A stretch of 64,000 nucleotides of DNA, from NCBI GenBank assembly GCA_027450045.1, contig DAIDKM010000001.1:58610-122609 (forward strand), read 5' to 3'. The notes beneath the pieces were generated by a model. That model ran no database searches. It was given only the letters and a program-made list of their open reading frames with translations, and had not been told where the DNA came from. Both the position numbers and the translations under genes were made by a program. Source of the DNA: Paludibacter sp. (GTDB taxonomy: Bacteria > Bacteroidota > Bacteroidia > Bacteroidales > Paludibacteraceae). Shown here one piece after another: positions 59,513-64,000 of the stretch. The first letter of the stretch is position 1, and each line of letters begins with the position of its first letter.

Positions 59513-62023
59513 ATGATTGATAACGATAGAATTATAAAGATCAACATTGAGGAAGAGATGAAATCATCCTACATAGATTACTCTATGTCGGTGATTATTT
59601 CGCGTGCTTTACCAGATGTTCGGGATGGTTTTAAGCCTGTACATCGTAGAATCTTGTATGCGATGAACGAGTTAGGCCTGGATGCCAACAAACCCTATAA
59701 AAAGTCGGCGAGAATCGTCGGAGAAGTATTAGGTAAGTATCACCCACATGGCGACTCCTCCGTTTATTTTGCAATGGTACGTTTGGCTCAGTCCTGGTCA
59801 ATGCGTTATCCAATGGTTGATGGACAGGGTAACTTTGGTTCTGTGGATGGTGATTCTCCTGCTGCTATGCGTTATACCGAGTGTCGTTTGCAAAAAATAG
59901 CAGAAGAAATGCTGATGGACATTGACAAAAACACCGTCGATTTTCAATCCAATTTTGATGACTCTTTGTCAGAACCTACAGTTTTGCCCACACGTATTCC
60001 TAATCTTTTGGTAAATGGCGCTTCCGGTATTGCTGTTGGTATGGCTACGAATATGCCGCCGCATAATTTGTCGGATATTATTGATGCTACGATTGCTTAT
60101 ATTGGCAATAATGAGATTACTATTGATGAATTAATTAAGTACGTCAAAGCGCCTGATTTTCCGACAGGTGGTATCATTTACGGATATGCAGGAGTTCGCG
60201 AAGCCTTTGAAACAGGACGTGGACGTATTGTTATTCGCTCAAAAGTTGAGATTGAAATAGAACCCAATGGACGCGAAAAAATCATCGTGACTGAAATTCC
60301 TTACATGGTCAACAAAGCTGAGTTAATCAAAGCGATTGCAGACATGGTGGAAGATAAAAAATTGGAAGGGATTTCGAATATCAACGATGAAAGCGATCGA
60401 CAAGGAATGCGCATTGTGATTGATATTAAAAGGGATGCTAATTCGCAAGTTGTATTAAATAAATTGTTTAAGTATTCAGCTTTACAATCTTCATTCAATG
60501 TAAATAATATTGCATTAGTTCACGGTCGGCCTCAAATGCTTACCCTAAGCAGTCTTATTGGCCATTTTGTCGATCACCGACATGAAATAGTGGTGAGACG
60601 CACACAATTTGAATTAGCTGAAGCTGAAAAAAGAGCTCATATTCTTGAAGGTCTTATTATTGCCAGCGATCATATTGATGAAGTGATTGCTATAATAAGA
60701 GGTTCGAAAACTCCTGATGAAGCGAAAGCTGGATTGATAGAACGTTTTCAACTATCAGATATTCAAGCAAGAGCTATTGTCGAAATGCGCCTTCGTCAAC
60801 TCACCGGGTTAGAGCAAGATAAACTTCATGCCGAGTATGAAGAGATTAAGATGTTGATAGCCAATTTGAAAGATATTCTTGAAAACAAAGAGCATCGCAT
60901 GAAAATTATTTGCGATGAATTACTCGAAATCAAGAATAAATATGGGGATGCACGCCGAACAGAAATTGTCTATTCTTCTGAGGAGTTTAACCCCGAAGAT
61001 TTTTACGCAGATGAAGAGATGATTATCACTATTTCGCATTTAGGATATATAAAACGTACTCCTTTAAGCGAATTTAAATCACAAAATCGTGGCGGCGTGG
61101 GTTCTAAAGGCAGTAACTCCCGCGATGAAGATTTTATTGAATACATTTATCCTGCATCTATGCACAGCTATATGCTCTTTTTCACGCAGAAAGGGCGTTG
61201 CTACTGGCTGAAAGTGTATGAGATTCCAGAAGGTACGAAAAACAGTAAAGGAAGAGCTATTCAGAATTTGCTTAATATCGACTCGGAAGACAAAGTCAAT
61301 GCATTTGTTCGTGTCAAACAGTTAGATGATGCTGAATACATTCAATCGCATTATTTGGTGTTCTGTACCAAAAAAGGAGTTATTAAGAAAACCTCATTAG
61401 AAGCATATTCCCGTCCTCGTGCCAATGGTGTGAATGCCATTTTAATCCGAGAAGACGATCAGGTAATTCAAGTACGTTTGACTGACGGTAATTCAGAAGT
61501 ACTGATCGCCAATCGGAATGGAAGGGCTATTCGGTTTCATGAAGAAAAAGTTCGCGACATGGGAAGAACAGCTACAGGTGTTCGTGGAATGATGCTTGAT
61601 GATGAAAATGATGAAGTGGTTGGCATGATTTGCATTTCGGACAAAGAGCATGAAACTATTCTGGTTGTTTCAGAAAAAGGATATGGAAAACGTTCTTTGA
61701 TTGATGATTATCGAATTACCAATCGCGGAGGAAAAGGAGTTCGCACATTAAATATTACTGATAAAACGGGTAAATTGGTAAGTATTAAAAATGTGACGGA
61801 TGACAATGATTTAATGATCATCAATAAATCAGGTATCGCGATTCGTATGCAAGTGGCAAATATGCGTGTGATGGGAAGAGCTACCCAAGGCGTTCGTTTG
61901 ATTAATTTAGAAAAACGAAATGATGAGATAGCTTCTGTCTGCAAAGTTCAGTCGGAGGCGAATGAAGAAATTACCTCTCAAATTGCACAATTAGATGAAA
62001 ATACTTCCATGATTGAAGAATAA
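59513..62023 (+). CDS. gyrA: DNA gyrase subunit A
   Basis: [62 protein letters not shown] GyrA-box-like. Confidence 0.97.
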   Translation: MIDNDRIIKINIEEEMKSSYIDYSMSVIISRALPDVRDGFKPVHRRILYAMNELGLDANKPYKKSARIVGEVLGKYHPHGDSSVYFAMVRLAQSWSMRYPMVDGQGNFGSVDGDSPAAMRYTECRLQKIAEEMLMDIDKNTVDFQSNFDDSLSEPTVLPTRIPNLLVNGASGIAVGMATNMPPHNLSDIIDATIAYIGNNEITIDELIKYVKAPDFPTGGIIYGYAGVREAFETGRGRIVIRSKVEIEIEPNGREKIIVTEIPYMVNKAELIKAIADMVEDKKLEGISNINDESDRQGMRIVIDIKRDANSQVVLNKLFKYSALQSSFNVNNIALVHGRPQMLTLSSLIGHFVDHRHEIVVRRTQFELAEAEKRAHILEGLIIASDHIDEVIAIIRGSKTPDEAKAGLIERFQLSDIQARAIVEMRLRQLTGLEQDKLHAEYEEIKMLIANLKDILENKEHRMKIICDELLEIKNKYGDARRTEIVYSSEEFNPEDFYADEEMIITISHLGYIKRTPLSEFKSQNRGGVGSKGSNSRDEDFIEYIYPASMHSYMLFFTQKGRCYWLKVYEIPEGTKNSKGRAIQNLLNIDSEDKVNAFVRVKQLDDAEYIQSHYLVFCTKKGVIKKTSLEAYSRPRANGVNAILIREDDQVIQVRLTDGNSEVLIANRNGRAIRFHEEKVRDMGRTATGVRGMMLDDENDEVVGMICISDKEHETILVVSEKGYGKRSLIDDYRITNRGGKGVRTLNITDKTGKLVSIKNVTDDNDLMIINKSGIAIRMQVANMRVMGRATQGVRLINLEKRNDEIASVCKVQSEANEEITSQIAQLDENTSMIEE

Positions 62024-62066
62024 ATAGAAAACTAACTGTATTAAAAGTCACCCTAAAAACATCGTT

Positions 62067-63281
62067 ATGAAAAAAATCTTGTTTTCCCTCATGCTGGTTG
62101 CTTCTACGGTAACCATGTTTGGCCAGAAATCAAATGTGTCCCTGGCTAAAGATAAAGCCTTAGCCGGTACACCTGATTTTCCGGCTGCAGAAACCGCCAT
62201 TCAGGCTGCACTTGTAAATCCGACAACGAAAGATCAAGCTGAAACTTGGTATGTTGCCGGAACGGTTTACAACGCAATAAGTGAAAAGGAATATGCCAAA
62301 GAACTATTAAAGCAAAAATTTGACCAAGACACATTGGGTATTAATATGATTAAAGCTTTTGGTTACTACTTGAAAAGCTATGATTTAGATCAACAACCTA
62401 ATGAAAAAGGGAAGATTAAACCACATTATACGAAAGATATTAAGAATACTATTCGTACATATTTCACCGATGGTCAATTAATTCGTTATGGGAGTTATCT
62501 TTTCGACCAAAAACGTTATGCCGATGTTGTCAAAGCATTTGAGGTCTATTTGTCAATTCCTGATTTGAAAATGTTCGAACCAAACGAGTTGAAAAAAGAT
62601 ACCACATATAAAATGGTGAAATACTATACGGCTATTGCTGCAATAAATGCCAATGATACTGCAAAATCAATTGACTTATTGCTACAATTGAAGAATGATA
62701 ATTACGAACTTAAAAATGTATATGAACTTCTTTATCAACAATATGCAGCACAAAAAGACACTGCAAAATTTGTAGCCACTCTAAAAGAAGGAGCATCTAA
62801 ATTTCCAGCTGAACCATTCTTCATGCAAAATCTGATTAATTATTTTATTTACTCAGGCAAAAATGCGGAAGCATTGAATTACTTGAATAAAGCTATCGAA
62901 GAAGAACCTACAGTGGCTCAATATCAGTACGTAAAAGGGAATTTGTTAGAGATGAACAAAGACATTGATGGAGCTCGTGCTGCGTTTGAAAAGGCATTAG
63001 AATTGAAGCCGGATTATGCAGAAGCTGAAGCTTCAATCGGACGATTGTATTATAATCAGGCTGTAAATATGTTGTTGGCTGCCAATGATATTAAAGACGT
63101 AACTGTTTACAATCAAAAGGTGGCTGATGCTACTGTCGTTTTCAAACAAGCTTTACCTTATTTTGAAAAAGCGCATCAAATGAACCCTAAAGATGCTGAT
63201 ATCACAAGCACCTTAAAGAAGCTCTATTACCGTTTGCAAATGGATAAGGAGTATCAAGCATTAGATAAAGAAACGAATTAA
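62067..63281 (+). CDS. Exported tetratricopeptide repeat protein
   Basis: Signal peptide, repeats such as EALNYLNKAIEEEPTVAQYQYVKGNLLEMNKDIDGARAAFEKALELKPDYAEAEASIGRLYYNQ. Confidence 0.85.
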   Translation: MKKILFSLMLVASTVTMFGQKSNVSLAKDKALAGTPDFPAAETAIQAALVNPTTKDQAETWYVAGTVYNAISEKEYAKELLKQKFDQDTLGINMIKAFGYYLKSYDLDQQPNEKGKIKPHYTKDIKNTIRTYFTDGQLIRYGSYLFDQKRYADVVKAFEVYLSIPDLKMFEPNELKKDTTYKMVKYYTAIAAINANDTAKSIDLLLQLKNDNYELKNVYELLYQQYAAQKDTAKFVATLKEGASKFPAEPFFMQNLINYFIYSGKNAEALNYLNKAIEEEPTVAQYQYVKGNLLEMNKDIDGARAAFEKALELKPDYAEAEASIGRLYYNQAVNMLLAANDIKDVTVYNQKVADATVVFKQALPYFEKAHQMNPKDADITSTLKKLYYRLQMDKEYQALDKETN

Positions 63282-63301
63282 TTGAATCGTTTTTTATTTT
63301 G

Positions 63302-63330
63302 AAAAAACCGGCAAAACTGCCGGTTTTTTT
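63302..63330 (+). terminator. Intrinsic terminator
   Basis: AAAAAACCGGCA-AAAC-TGCCGGTTTTTTT. Confidence 0.85.
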
Positions 63331-63387
63331 GTTTTCTATCCACAATTCATGTATCTTCGTTCCATCAAATTTTAGTTACTACTAATA

Positions 63388-64000
63388 TGGATGTTCGAAT
63401 AGAAAATAGCTGGAAGTTGCGATTGGAACAAGAGTTTGAGAAGGATTATTTTCAACATTTAGTTCAGTTTGTTAAAACCGCTTATTCTCGAGGTGCTGTT
63501 TATCCTCCTGCAAGTAAGATTTTTAATGCTTTTGATTTGTGTCCTTTTAATCAAACAAAAGTGGTAATTATTGGCCAAGATCCATATCATGAGCCTGATC
63601 AGGCACATGGACTGTGCTTTTCAGTCACGGATGGTATACCTTTTCCTCCTTCTCTCATCAATATTTTCAAAGAAATACATGATGATTTGCACATCGCCAT
63701 ACCAACTTCAGGAAATTTAGAACGATGGGCTGTGCAAGGCGTTTTGTTATTAAATGCCACGTTGACAGTGGGTGCTCATCAAGCCGGTTCTCATCAACAA
63801 AAAGGATGGGAACAATTCACCGATAAAGTGATTGAATTATTGGCCACTGAGAAAATAAACCTTGTATTTATGTTATGGGGCGCTTATGCACAAAAAAAAG
63901 GAGCTATGATTTCGCCCGCCAATCATTTAATTTTACAATCACCTCACCCATCTCCGTTGTCAGCTCATCGTGGATTCTTTGGAAATCATCATTTTAGTAG
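63388..64000 (+). CDS. ung: Uracil-DNA glycosylase, 3' truncated by window edge (absent from the ORF track)
   Basis: Own translation: VVIIGQDPYHEPDQAHGLCFSV, LLLNATLTVGAHQAGSHQQKGWEQFTD, SPHPSPLSAHRGFFGNHHFS. Confidence 0.96.

Noticed and set aside
1-64000. CRISPR arrays, prophage, IS elements, toxin-antitoxin or anti-phage defence islands
   Set aside because: No spaced direct-repeat arrays, transposase/integrase, phage structural or defence-domain proteins were recognised; the HTH regulator has no adjacent toxin or phage gene.

Overview
The window is about 64 kb of an AT-rich Bacteroidota chromosome, probably order Bacteroidales. The lineage is inferred from TAnnTTTG promoter boxes, PorQ/PorT/GldE-type genes, NigD-like, DUF3822 and DUF349 proteins. 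It is mostly core housekeeping sequence: about 57 protein genes, one tRNA-Asn, and no CRISPR array, rRNA, prophage, IS element or defence island that I could recognise. Genes at the edges are truncated (a PBP4/DacB-type carboxypeptidase on the left, uracil-DNA glycosylase on the right). The least ordinary signals are: (1) five copies of the dyad TACATTTGTA in a ~900 bp AT-rich intergenic region upstream of a small XRE-type HTH gene, each copy containing a perfect TAnnTTTG -7 box, which suggests operator/promoter overlap and autoregulation; (2) an A9 tract at the domain III/C-terminal boundary of dnaX where both shifted frames stop within 3-5 codons, a candidate gamma/tau slippage site; (3) a promoter plus intrinsic terminator in the deoC leader; (4) QxxLF clamp-binding-like motifs at the topo IV subunit A C-terminus and inside the HTH protein; (5) a ~200-residue R/N/S/Y-rich disordered extension on an RluB-type pseudouridine synthase. 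All calls come from reading the sequence and supplied translations; no searches were run.
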